Shown here piece by piece: positions 49,505-57,869 of a DNA stretch of 64,000 bases. Both the position numbers and the translations under genes were made by a program. The notes under the pieces were generated by a model. It was not told the origin of the DNA. It did no database searches and worked only from the letters and a program-made list of their open reading frames with translations. Every line of letters begins with the position of its first letter. Positions within the stretch are counted from its first letter, which is position 1. The stretch is from JAVVVD01 sp036652795 (lineage in GTDB: Bacteria; Bacillota; Clostridia; Christensenellales; CAG-138). The DNA is taken from contig JAVVVD010000006.1 in assembly GCA_036652795.1 (NCBI GenBank), forward strand, positions 41,714 to 105,713, written 5' to 3'.

Positions 49505-50128
49505 ATGAAGGTACTGTTGATCAATGGTAGCCCAAATGCCAGGGGCTGTACGTTCACCGCACTGTGTGAGGTGGCGCGACAGCTCGAAAAAGAGGGTATA
49601 AGTACAGAGCTGATTCAAATAGGCACAGAGCCTGTGCGCGGCTGTGTGGATTGCGGCGGCTGTACGGACACGGGATGCTGCGTATTTGACGACGGGGTGA
49701 ACATCGCCGCGCAAAAGCTGCGCGAGGCGGATGGGCTGGTGGTAGGCGCACCTGTGTATTATGCCTCACCCAACGGCAGCGTGTTGGCCTTTTTAGATCG
49801 CATGTTTAGCAGTGCGGGCAGAAGCTGCTTTATGCATAAGCCCGCGGCGGCAGTGGTATCAGCGCGGCGCGCAGGAACAACTGCATCGCTGGATGTATTG
49901 AATAAGTACTTTAGCCTTTCAGGTATGCCTATTGCGTCTTCACAGTATTGGAACATGGTGCATGGAAATACACCAAACGAAGTGGCGCAGGATATTGAAG
50001 GTTTGCAGATAATGCGCACGCTTGGCAGCAATATGGCATGGATGATAAAATGCATAGCGGCTGGCAAGGATGCAGGCGTGCCAGCACCACTTGAGGAAAC
50101 ACGGCAGACAACCAGTTTTATAAGATAA
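49505..50128 (+). CDS. Flavodoxin-like NAD(P)H-dependent FMN reductase family protein
   Basis: 207 residues. The FMN phosphate-binding start VLLINGSPNARGCTFTAL, the Cys-rich GCVDCGGCTDTGCC and the DGLVVGAPVYYASPNGSVLAFLDR segment are typical of the iron-sulfur flavoprotein/NADPH-dependent FMN reductase group. It probably carries out flavin-dependent electron transfer or quinone/nitro reduction in the cytosol. ATG 49505 has AAGGAGG upstream; the open frame extends far before it but lies over the end of the previous gene. It starts a three-gene run with DUF2087 (19 bases on) and GNAT. Confidence 0.88.
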   Translation: MKVLLINGSPNARGCTFTALCEVARQLEKEGISTELIQIGTEPVRGCVDCGGCTDTGCCVFDDGVNIAAQKLREADGLVVGAPVYYASPNGSVLAFLDRMFSSAGRSCFMHKPAAAVVSARRAGTTASLDVLNKYFSLSGMPIASSQYWNMVHGNTPNEVAQDIEGLQIMRTLGSNMAWMIKCIAAGKDAGVPAPLEETRQTTSFIR

Positions 50129-50147
50129 AACAATATGGAGTGAAACC

Positions 50148-50441
50148 ATGCGGGAAAAGCAGATTGATATAGCAAGATTTTTGGATGAAAACGGCAGACT
50201 TAAGCAACTTCCATCTAAGAGCGCCATGCGTAAGCTTGCCCACGCATATATAGCGGGTAAGTTCGAATATGGTGTAAATTATACTGAGCATGAGGTAAAC
50301 GCCATAATAAGTCAGTGGCATACATTTGACGACTATTTTGTACTGCGGCGCGGGCTGGTGGAGGATGGGTATCTGCGGCGTGTGCCTGATGGCAGCAGAT
50401 ATTGGCGCAATGAGGCGTGCAAGGCCGGAGAAGATGATTAA
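50148..50441 (+). CDS. DUF2087 domain protein
   Basis: 97 residues, the DUF2087 domain alone: GRLKQLPSKSAMRKLAHAYI, then YTEHEVNAIISQWHTFDDYFVLRRGLVEDGYLRRVPDGSRYW. The domain is often fused behind ArsR-type or other DNA-binding domains in Bacillota and may be a transcriptional effector or RNA-associated module; its function is unknown. Here it stands free, between a flavodoxin-like gene and a GNAT gene. TGGAGTG precedes the start. Confidence 0.9.
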   Translation: MREKQIDIARFLDENGRLKQLPSKSAMRKLAHAYIAGKFEYGVNYTEHEVNAIISQWHTFDDYFVLRRGLVEDGYLRRVPDGSRYWRNEACKAGEDD

Positions 50442-50466
50442 ATCAAAGTAAAGGAAAGCCTAGACA

Positions 50467-50973
50467 ATGCACTTTAGAAGCGCAACTCCCGATGATATAG
50501 ATAAAATAATGCGGATAATAACGCAGGGACAGGAATTTATAAGATCTCAGGGGTTCATACAATGGACGAATGGGTATCCAGAGAAGGAACTGCTGATGCA
50601 GGACATAGCACACGGCAATGCCCATGTGTTAATGCAGGATGGAGAGATGCTTTCTGTTGCGGTTGTAATTATAGGCGATGAACCAAATTACAGGCATATA
50701 TATGATGGTGAGTGGAACTCCAACGATGAATACGCGACCATACACCGTATGGCCGTATCCGCAGAACATAGGGGCAGCGGTGTGGCAATGGTCATGTTTA
50801 CACAGATAACCGATATGTGCGTGAATGCGGGCATAAGAAATATACGCGCGGATACACATGAAAATAACGTTCCTATGCGCGGTGCACTGGAGCGCAGCGG
50901 TTTTATCTGCCGCGGAAGTGTGTATATGGTGGACGGGCAAAAACGCGTTGCATACGAAAAACACATAGATTAA
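50467..50973 (+). CDS. GNAT-family N-acetyltransferase
   Basis: 168 residues. The acetyl-CoA site is IHRMAVSAEHRGSGVAMVMF (about 97-116), followed by IRADTHENNVPMRGALERSGF, the usual C-terminal substrate/CoA region. The N-terminal FRSATPDDIDKIMRII is the standard first strand and helix. The acceptor is unknown; small molecules or ribosomal proteins are typical. AAAGGAAAG precedes the ATG. Last gene of the flavodoxin-DUF2087 run. Confidence 0.85.
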   Translation: MHFRSATPDDIDKIMRIITQGQEFIRSQGFIQWTNGYPEKELLMQDIAHGNAHVLMQDGEMLSVAVVIIGDEPNYRHIYDGEWNSNDEYATIHRMAVSAEHRGSGVAMVMFTQITDMCVNAGIRNIRADTHENNVPMRGALERSGFICRGSVYMVDGQKRVAYEKHID

Positions 50974-51006
50974 ACTAGATTTAAAAATCAAGGGGCTGCG
51001 CGTATA

Positions 51007-51297
51007 TTACGGGTAGCTCTGTTTAAGTTGATTTACACCTTGGGCGGCTGCGGCGAACACGCGCTCGATATCGGCTTTTTCGGCGTGTCCTTCATGCAGC
51101 TTGACGCCATCAAAATAGAAGCTTGGCACGTAATAATAGGCAAAGCGGTTAGCAAACGCAACCTGCTTAGATTCGTCTATCTCGGTTATCTGAATGCTTG
51201 CATACTCAGGGTGCTGCGCAATGACCTCTGTTATTAGCAGCTTTGCAAGCTTGCAGTGCGGGCAACTGGGCAATAAGAAAAACAATAATCCGTCCAT
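51007..51297 (-). CDS. Thioredoxin/glutaredoxin-like protein with CPHC motif
   Basis: 96 residues. A short thioredoxin fold with the redox motif LPSCPHCKLAK near the N-terminus (Cys12, Cys15) and the cis-Pro strand YYVPSFYFDG. This small group resembles glutaredoxin-like or NrdH-like proteins. No signal peptide, so it acts in the cytosol, probably in disulfide reduction or metal/thiol chemistry. AAAGGAAC precedes the start. It is separated by 53 bases from the downstream end of the GGDEF gene and may be read from it. Confidence 0.85.
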   Translation of the reverse strand: MDGLLFFLLPSCPHCKLAKLLITEVIAQHPEYASIQITEIDESKQVAFANRFAYYYVPSFYFDGVKLHEGHAEKADIERVFAAAAQGVNQLKQSYP

Positions 51298-51350
51298 TTA
51301 TAGTTCCTTTCAAGTGATTAACCATGCTGTAATGCAGGGCAGTAAGCTAT

Positions 51351-54300
51351 TTATGCGAGCGCACGCAGTTCGCTGATGCCAATTGCTTCGGCTATGCCTA
51401 TGGCTCTGTTGGGTACTCCAAACTCATCGAATATATTCCTAAATGATATACGCATTCGGCAGTATTGTCCATTTGCCAGGCGCAATTTTGCTATGCAGCT
51501 TGATTGCCTATCGCCGCGGTATATCCTCTCATACAGCGCCATAAACTCATTTACGGAATCCGGGTGAACAAGTCCGCTTTCAACAAAGCATTCCGGTGAA
51601 TTGTGTATAACTGATGATTCTAGCCCGAATTCCTTCATGGACGAGTCAGACTGGTAAGAGATGCGCGTGGCAATGTCCAACTCCCATATACTTGCAGCGG
51701 TCTGCTCAAAGGCTATCTGTAAGCGCTCCTCACCCGTACGAAGCTCCTGCTCGAGTGCTTTTTCTTTGGTTATATCCATCAGCATTGCAAAGAGGACAGG
51801 CTTATCTTCGTATGTATCTATGCGGGATGCGCGCGCGAGCACCCAACGACATTCTCCGCTTGCTGTCATTAGCCTGAAAGAATGCTCCATAAGCTGCCGT
51901 TTCTCAACCGCGTTTGAGATGGCGTCAATAAGCGCCGGCAGATCATCCGGATGCACGAGCGCCATTGTAAAGTTGCCGGTGATACAAGATAATTCTTCGC
52001 GGCTGTATCCGGTTAGCAAGAGCATTCCATCGTTAGCATATTGCGCCTTTATGGTGTCGCCTATTTCAAATATGCCTATACCGCCGGGCACGCTGTTTAT
52101 CAGAGCTTGCAGTTTTAGTGAAGTTTTTTCAAGTTCCTCCTCAGTTTGCTTATGCGCCGTCACATCCATTATTACGGCGATAAAAACGGGAAGGGCATTG
52201 CTGCTGTTGTAGGGAATTTGTACTGCACGTATGTGCCACCAACCAATGCTTCCATTACACCGTATTACAGGGAAGGTGTGATCCATAACATCGTTGTTGG
52301 CCAACGCTTCCGAAAGCAGATCGCACATATGCAGGGCATCGGTTTCGCTAAGCCGGCTGAGTATATCGTCACCGGGTCCGGGTCGCTCAGCGCAGGTATA
52401 GCCCGCAAGTGAATAATAGCCAGGATTAAGGTATAACGAGCGAATTGTTGATTTGTTAAATTCAAAAAGGCCTATGCCGCCATCTATATTATCCAACAAT
52501 GCGTGTAGCTGGATTGCTGAGCTGCCAGAGGGCAGCGGAATTGTGCCGGAATGCGATGTGCTTTCTCCGCCATAGAATAAGTAGCGCCCCTTCCCCTGCT
52601 TCTTGGCTTCGTATAGCGCAGAATCAGCACACTTATAAAGCTGTTCAAAGTTAGTTCCATCACTGCCATATATGGCGATGCCGGCGCTGCATGATATGTG
52701 CAACTCCCCACCCTCGGCTGTGTGCACGAATTCCATAGCATCGCAAAGTTCTCTGGCCTTAAGGCAGATGGGTTCGTCAGACGCAACGTTTTTTATGAAG
52801 GCAACAAATTCATCGCCGCCGAGTCTGGCGATTATATCAGTGCCGCGGAATAGACGCTTCATTTCTAATGACAGCGCTATCAGTGTACGATCGCCTTCAA
52901 AATGCCCCAGCGTATCGTTTACGGATTTGAAGTTATCTATATCTATTAGCATGAACGCATGTCTTGCGTTGCGTCCGTCGGTTAAAAGAAAATCGTCAAT
53001 CTTTGTGCATGCGGTTTCGCGGTTTAAAAGCCCCGTAAGGGAATCGCTTTCGGCCTTTGATTCAAGCTGCTGCAATCGCTGCACTTCATTGTTAACGTTT
53101 GATAGCTTACCAAGCACACGATAGGGCTTGTTGTCCGCATCATACAGGGTAACGCCTTCCATGCGGTACCAGTTATATCTGCCGGTTGCATCCAGCATAC
53201 GGAATTCTGCCGCAGCCTTTGGTACGCCACGCATAAATGCAGAGCTAAGCTCTTTTACAATTGGCCTATCCTTGTCATAGATGCTATCATCCGGCGTTTC
53301 AAGCTGACTTATCTTGAATGAGAGCGGCATCCGGCCTATTACCCTTTTAAAGCTTTGATTATAATGTATGGTGTCGGCGGATAGATCCCCGTCAAATATG
53401 ACGGAATCCGAGAGCTCCTCGATCAGTCTATAGCGTTCTTCGCTTCGTCTGAGCAGCTCTTTTTCATTTAATAGCTGCTTTGTTTTGAAGCGGTCACGCA
53501 AAATGATATACACAATCAGCAGCGCACTTGCAAGCAGCAGCTCCACGGAAAGCATTAACATCCTGTTGGTGGCGGCGCTGGCACGCGCATCCACGAGATC
53601 ACCAGGCGCAACACAGATAATATTCCAGTCATTTATACCCAGTGGCATATAGGATACATATCGCGCATTGCCGTTATATATGAAATGAAAGGTGTTGGGG
53701 CGACCATTTGCAAAATCCTGACGTATATGCTCCAAACTGATCCCATCTGAAAGCTGCGCGCGCCCATACAAGTCAAGCACATTGCTCCATTCACTCCAAA
53801 AGTTTTTGCTGTTGCTGCCAATCACCGTATTGCCGAGCGAATCCACAACAAATGAAAAGCTTTCTCTATTGTATGCCTGTGATATAAGCAGATCATTGAA
53901 GTTGCTATCATCATAGCTTGCCATTATAATTCCTTCAATATTATTTCCGTGGCGAACAGGAACGGATATGGTGAAACGTACCACATCGTTGATAAGGCCA
54001 TGTTTCGTATATTCAAATCCGCGCCGGCCAAGGATACTGTCTTTAAAGAAGTGTGTATTGGATACATCAAAGGTGGTGGCTATATTGGATAGCGCATTTC
54101 CGCTTTTATCGGCAAAGCTGACGTATGTGAAGTCACCGCTGAGCGCTATGGCACTCATCTCATGTATGATATTTTGATTGTTTTGGAATGGGGCGTTTAG
54201 CAGCTTTGCATAGGATTCAAGCACATAATATTGCCCGTTGAGTTTGGATGTGAAGGCGGTAGCTTGATAGGCAGCGGACTCTGCAAGCGTCGTATAGGCC

Positions 54301-54413
54301 TGCTTGACCGTTTCACGTTTGGTATCGATATAATAGCCCAGCAGACTGAAAAGTACAATCAGAGTAAAGGCTGAAATTGCAATTATTGGTGATGGCAATC
54401 GTCTATTTTTCAT
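51351..54413 (-). CDS. Membrane sensor diguanylate cyclase: dCache-PAS-GGDEF-PAS-PAS-PAS
   Basis: 1020 residues. An N-terminal helix (8-28) and a second one (285-305) enclose an extracellular Cache-like sensor (40-270). Then come a cytoplasmic PAS (325-445), a GGDEF domain (450-620) and three further PAS domains to the C-terminus (about 635-755, 770-890, 895-1010). The GGDEF active site is intact (RLGGDEF, 530-536), and R-x-x-D (523-526) lies five residues before it as a product-inhibition I-site. It should make cyclic di-GMP. The cyclase lies in the middle, not at the C-terminus, and no EAL domain follows the last PAS. GGAGAAG precedes the start. Confidence 0.92.
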   Translation of the reverse strand: MKNRRLPSPIIAISAFTLIVLFSLLGYYIDTKRETVKQAYTTLAESAAYQATAFTSKLNGQYYVLESYAKLLNAPFQNNQNIIHEMSAIALSGDFTYVSFADKSGNALSNIATTFDVSNTHFFKDSILGRRGFEYTKHGLINDVVRFTISVPVRHGNNIEGIIMASYDDSNFNDLLISQAYNRESFSFVVDSLGNTVIGSNSKNFWSEWSNVLDLYGRAQLSDGISLEHIRQDFANGRPNTFHFIYNGNARYVSYMPLGINDWNIICVAPGDLVDARASAATNRMLMLSVELLLASALLIVYIILRDRFKTKQLLNEKELLRRSEERYRLIEELSDSVIFDGDLSADTIHYNQSFKRVIGRMPLSFKISQLETPDDSIYDKDRPIVKELSSAFMRGVPKAAAEFRMLDATGRYNWYRMEGVTLYDADNKPYRVLGKLSNVNNEVQRLQQLESKAESDSLTGLLNRETACTKIDDFLLTDGRNARHAFMLIDIDNFKSVNDTLGHFEGDRTLIALSLEMKRLFRGTDIIARLGGDEFVAFIKNVASDEPICLKARELCDAMEFVHTAEGGELHISCSAGIAIYGSDGTNFEQLYKCADSALYEAKKQGKGRYLFYGGESTSHSGTIPLPSGSSAIQLHALLDNIDGGIGLFEFNKSTIRSLYLNPGYYSLAGYTCAERPGPGDDILSRLSETDALHMCDLLSEALANNDVMDHTFPVIRCNGSIGWWHIRAVQIPYNSSNALPVFIAVIMDVTAHKQTEEELEKTSLKLQALINSVPGGIGIFEIGDTIKAQYANDGMLLLTGYSREELSCITGNFTMALVHPDDLPALIDAISNAVEKRQLMEHSFRLMTASGECRWVLARASRIDTYEDKPVLFAMLMDITKEKALEQELRTGEERLQIAFEQTAASIWELDIATRISYQSDSSMKEFGLESSVIHNSPECFVESGLVHPDSVNEFMALYERIYRGDRQSSCIAKLRLANGQYCRMRISFRNIFDEFGVPNRAIGIAEAIGISELRALA

Positions 54414-54580
54414 TTTTACAGCTTCTCCGGTGCGTTGGATGCAGATATCAAAAGGATTGATTTTGTATCAATTGTTAATTAAGCAGTAGAGCATCCTACT
54501 AAAACATAGTAATTTTACACTTAATATATGGATAACGCAATAGAAAAATAATTAATATGGATTAGTACGAATGGTATTTG

Positions 54581-54609
54581 TTGTAATTGTGTTGATGCTC
54601 TGCTATAAT
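54581..54609 (+). promoter_or_regulatory. Promoter of the CXXC/4Fe-4S/TlpA operon, leaderless geometry
   Basis: TTGTAA at 54581-54586 and TATAAT at 54604-54609, 17 bases apart. Seven bases separate the -10 box from ATG 54617 and contain no ribosome site. Confidence 0.75.
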
Positions 54610-54616
54610 CCATACG

Positions 54617-54763
54617 ATGAAACAATATGCAACAAAACATGTAGCCATCGCGCTGCTAATTATCGCGGTATGCCTCATCGGTGTAGGTATACTGTGCGGC
54701 GACTATGATAGCGTCCTTAACAAGGCCGTATATATATGTTTGGAGTGTATCGGTATTGGCTAA
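54617..54763 (+). CDS. Small membrane CXXC protein (CD1871A-like)
   Basis: 48 residues. One hydrophobic helix (HVAIALLIIAVCLIGVGILC) and a conserved-looking C-terminus GDYDSVLNKAVYICLECIGIG with a CxxC pair two residues from IGIG. It resembles the small CXXC-motif proteins of Clostridia named CD1871A family, which occur next to a 4Fe-4S membrane protein and a TlpA-like protein, exactly as here. It is too short for a length-filtered gene search. The start sits 7 bases after TATAAT. The stop overlaps the start of the next gene. It may pass reducing equivalents between the two partners (inference). Confidence 0.78.
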   Translation: MKQYATKHVAIALLIIAVCLIGVGILCGDYDSVLNKAVYICLECIGIG

Positions 54764-55622
54764 ATCAAAGCATAAAATGCAGATGGTGCGCCGATTTACA
54801 CAGCTGGCCGCAACGTTGGGATATAATGCTAATATATCCGGCTTTTTTAGTGGCAGGATCTTTAGGGGCGCTTCAAAGGGCCTTTGTGTGCCGGGGCTTA
54901 ACTGCTATTCCTGTCCCGGTGCGGTGGGCGCATGTCCTATGGGCGCATTGCAGAGTGGGCTTGCCGCGGGTGAACGACCGTATTATGTTGTGGGTACGCT
55001 GCTGCTTTTTGGTGTGCTGCTGGGCCGGTTTATATGCGGCTTTTTGTGCCCATTTGGACTGGTACAGGATTTGCTGTATAAAATACCATCGCCAAAGCTT
55101 AAAAAAAGCAATGTCACGCATTGCCTTTCGTATTTAAAATATGCTGTATTACTTGCGCTTGCAATATGGTTGCCGCTATACATGCTGGCGCACAATGGGA
55201 TCGGCTCACCCACGTTTTGCAAGTTCATTTGCCCAGCCGGTACGTTGGGTGCCGGAATACCAATGGTGCTGCAAAATGCCAATCTACGCGCTTCAATCGG
55301 CTTTTTGTTTAGCTGGAAGTGCGGCGTGCTGCTTGCAATACTAGTGCTTTCGGTTTTTATGTTGCGCACATTTTGCCGCTTTCTGTGCCCACTGGGTGCA
55401 ATATATTCGCTCTTTAACCGTGTGGCGATATTCGGAATAAGGGTGGATAAGGATAAATGTACGGGCTGTGGTGCCTGCGTGCGATTTTGCAAGTTGGACG
55501 TAAGGCACATAAATAGCCTGGAGTGTGTTCGCTGCGGTGAATGCAAAAGTGTATGTGCACATAACGCGATATATATGGTAACCCCTAAAACGCTTTTTAT
55601 GAAGAAGGAGAATTTAAAATGA
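54756..55622 (+). CDS. NapH/CcoG-like 4Fe-4S membrane protein
   Basis: About 288 residues. The N-terminal part has GLNCYSCPGAVGACPMGALQ. Four or five hydrophobic helices follow, with paired cysteine motifs CGFLCPFGLVQDL, CKFICPAGTLGAG and CRFLCPLGAIYSL. The C-terminus has a two-cluster ferredoxin domain (CTGCGACVRFCKLDV; CVRCGECKSVCAHNAI). This is the pattern of NapH/NosR/RdxA-like membrane electron-transfer proteins. I take TTG 54756 as start, ten bases after GGAG and overlapping the small gene's stop; ATG 54777 is the alternative. It is coupled to the TlpA gene (ATGA overlap). Confidence 0.9.
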   Translation: MAKSKHKMQMVRRFTQLAATLGYNANISGFFSGRIFRGASKGLCVPGLNCYSCPGAVGACPMGALQSGLAAGERPYYVVGTLLLFGVLLGRFICGFLCPFGLVQDLLYKIPSPKLKKSNVTHCLSYLKYAVLLALAIWLPLYMLAHNGIGSPTFCKFICPAGTLGAGIPMVLQNANLRASIGFLFSWKCGVLLAILVLSVFMLRTFCRFLCPLGAIYSLFNRVAIFGIRVDKDKCTGCGACVRFCKLDVRHINSLECVRCGECKSVCAHNAIYMVTPKTLFMKKENLK

Positions 55623-56200
55623 AAAAATATGCACTGATTATTGCGTCGATACTGGCGCTGACACTGGCGCTGTCCGGATGTCTGGGAGATATGGAGGAGT
55701 ATATTGAGCCAACTCCGGAGCCAGCCGTATCCGATCCTGAAGTGAGCGCCGAGCCAACTGAGGGTGATACGGCCGAGCCACAGATTGGCATTAAAGAGGG
55801 TATGCTGGCGCCAGACTTTACGCTGACACTCACCGATGGAACAGATATAACGCTAAGCGATCTGCGCGGCTCAGTTGTATTGCTGAACTTTTGGGCTACA
55901 TGGTGCAATCCGTGCGTGGGAGAAATGCCGCATATACAGCAGATGAGCGAGGATTACCCGGATGTTAGCATACTGGCAGTCAACGTGTCGGAATCAGCAG
56001 AGGATGCAGCTGCATTCATGAGCGAGAATGGTTTGGATTTTCCGGTGGCGGTAGGCGGCAATGATTTATCAAAACTGTATGATCTGCAAACCATACCGCG
56101 CACCTTAATACTTGATGAGGACGGCGTGATAGCCGTAGTGATTGAAGGCTCGCTGAGCGCAGAGCAATTTTCAACCCTGCTTGAAGCGGTAATGGGCTGA
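55619..56200 (+). CDS. TlpA/ResA-like thioredoxin lipoprotein
   Basis: 193 residues. Signal peptide with lipobox LSGC (Cys21), an acidic/Pro linker (22-57), then a TlpA-like fold: APDFTLTLTDGTDITLSDLRG, LNFWATWCNPC (Cys95, Cys98) and the cis-Pro segment LQTIPRTLILD. It should be held outside the membrane and reduce disulfides or act as a peroxide/thiol relay. Overlapping starts tie it to the 4Fe-4S protein and the CXXC peptide, suggesting electrons cross the membrane to it. A terminator follows at 56252. Confidence 0.93.
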   Translation: MKKYALIIASILALTLALSGCLGDMEEYIEPTPEPAVSDPEVSAEPTEGDTAEPQIGIKEGMLAPDFTLTLTDGTDITLSDLRGSVVLLNFWATWCNPCVGEMPHIQQMSEDYPDVSILAVNVSESAEDAAAFMSENGLDFPVAVGGNDLSKLYDLQTIPRTLILDEDGVIAVVIEGSLSAEQFSTLLEAVMG

Positions 56201-56251
56201 TATACGCAAACCACAAAGCCTAGATGCGCGGCTTATACGACACACGATTAC

Positions 56252-56284
56252 AAGCCCTGCCGGCATTAAAACCTGGCAGGGCTT
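56252..56284. terminator. Bidirectional terminator between TlpA operon and broken MerR gene
   Basis: A perfect 10-bp stem AAGCCCTGCC / GGCAGGGCTT (56252-56261 with 56275-56284) with a 13-base loop, followed by an A/T-rich stretch. Confidence 0.8.
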
Positions 56285-56621
56285 AATATATGCTGGATTT
56301 CAGGGGGTTAATTTCAATATCGGCGCTAAGCTTTTTCAGCAGCCTTTGTTTTACCATTTCGCGTTTGCTTTCCAAGTTACACTGATGGGCTATTCCACAC
56401 AAAACATCGTTGCCAGTGCTGCACAAGACGGATTTAATGTACTTTATGTTCAGGCCTAACCTTCTTAACACGGCTATTGTCTTTAGGCATTCGGCATCGT
56501 ATGCGCTAAAATTACGGTATCGGTTTTCTGAAGTTGCAGGATGAATTAAGCCTTGCTCTTCATAATATTAAACGGCCTTTTTTGTTAATCCGCATTGCGT
56601 GCATACCTCTTTTATAAGCAT
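56283..56621 (-). pseudogene. MerR-family regulator interrupted by a single in-frame TAA
   Basis: A frame of 112 codons starting at ATG 56621 with AGAGGTGAT as ribosome site. It reads MLIKEVCTQCGLTKKAV, then TAA (56570-56568), then YYEEQGLIHPATSENRYR, NFSAYDAECLKTIAVLRRLGLNIKYIKSVL and a Cys-containing tail. The parts match MerR: helix-turn-helix, YYE..GLI.P, then RYR.Y and L..I..L..LG. The stop replaces the codon usually found before YYE, and one base change (for example GAA to TAA) explains it. No frameshift or further stop is present, so the loss is recent, or the assembly has one error. A sequence beginning downstream would lack DNA binding. Confidence 0.85.
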
Positions 56622-56814
56622 ATTTATCACCTCTTGGTACCATAATAGGCCAACACCCAGGGAGATAGTCAAGCGCTTTAAAATTTCCATCGAAATCTTT
56701 ATACCAATATAATTCGCATAGTAACGCGCCTTAAATTCGGATAAATATGATTGCTTGCAAAAGGCGCCGGTAGGGTGTTAAATATGATGGTAAACCTAAA
56801 AGGGGGCAAATGCT

Positions 56815-57759
56815 ATGATGAAGCGTTACAGTACCGTAAACGGCGCGGTAGAACAGATCGATCAGCCATGTGAGGGCAGCTGGATAGCACTTATAAATCC
56901 CACTGATGACGAGATATCAACTGTGTCAAGTGAGAATGATGTAGATACGGATACGTTAAGATCGGCACTTGATATGGATGAACGATCCAGAATCGAAACG
57001 GATGAAAGCTATACTATGGTGCTTGTTAATATACCCACGGTGGAGGAGCACAACGAAAAAGAGCTGTACAATACTATACCGCTTTCGGTGATAATAACAA
57101 AAAATACTGTTGTTACCGTTTGCCTCGAGGATACACCTATATTAAAGCTGCTCGCGGATGGTCGGGTTAAGGATTTTCGCACCAATATGAAATCAAGATT
57201 CGTGCTTCAGGTGCTATACCGCACTGCGTCAGCATATCTGCAATATCTGCGCATAATCGATAAAAAAAGCGAATCGGTAGAAAATAAGCTGCATAAATCA
57301 ACTCAGAACCGCGAGCTTATCGAGCTGCTGAAGCTGGAAAAGAGCCTGGTGTATTTTACTACTGCGCTGCGTTCCAATGAAATGGTGCTGGAAAAACTAT
57401 TTAAAAACGATAACATAAAGCGGTATCCTGAGGATACAGATCTGCTGGAGGATGTTATAGTCGAGAATAAGCAGGCTATAGAGATGGCAAATATATACAG
57501 CGGCATATTAAGCGGCATGATGGATGCGTTCGCCTCTGTAATATCCAACAATCTTAACATAGTTATGAAAGTATTGGCCATAATCACAATAGTGATGTCG
57601 ATTCCAACTATGATATTCAGCGCCTACGGAATGAATGTGGCTATGGAAGGGATGCCAATAGCCGGCAACCCCAACAGCTTCACTATAATCGTGATTATAT
57701 CGCTGGTGCTTAGCCTTATAGTCACGCTGATATTTGTAAAGCTTAAGATGTTCAAGTAG
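56815..57759 (+). CDS. CorA-family divalent cation transporter
   Basis: 314 residues. A long soluble cytoplasmic part (1-250) is followed by two C-terminal membrane helices. The signature YGMNV (the GMN pore motif) is at the end of the first helix (IPTMIFSAYGMNV). The signature places it in the CorA/ZntB superfamily, which carries Mg2+, Co2+ or Zn2+; the acidic loop after GMN is short. AAAGGGGG precedes the start, and ATG 56818 is a possible alternative. A strong terminator follows. Confidence 0.93.
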   Translation: MMKRYSTVNGAVEQIDQPCEGSWIALINPTDDEISTVSSENDVDTDTLRSALDMDERSRIETDESYTMVLVNIPTVEEHNEKELYNTIPLSVIITKNTVVTVCLEDTPILKLLADGRVKDFRTNMKSRFVLQVLYRTASAYLQYLRIIDKKSESVENKLHKSTQNRELIELLKLEKSLVYFTTALRSNEMVLEKLFKNDNIKRYPEDTDLLEDVIVENKQAIEMANIYSGILSGMMDAFASVISNNLNIVMKVLAIITIVMSIPTMIFSAYGMNVAMEGMPIAGNPNSFTIIVIISLVLSLIVTLIFVKLKMFK

Positions 57760-57807
57760 ACGCCCGCGGTATGCGGCAGCAATTATAAATCCAGAATGGA
57801 ATTTAAC

Positions 57808-57847
57808 AAAGCCCACGATAGCTTGAATACTATCGTGGGCTTATATT
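57808..57847. terminator. Bidirectional terminator between corA-like gene and hppA
   Basis: A 13-bp perfect stem AGCCCACGATAG / CTATCGTGGGCT with flanking A and T (57808-57821 with 57830-57842), 8-base loop, followed by TATATTT. Confidence 0.9.
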
Positions 57848-57869
57848 TAAGCGTGATACAGGGCTGGGC

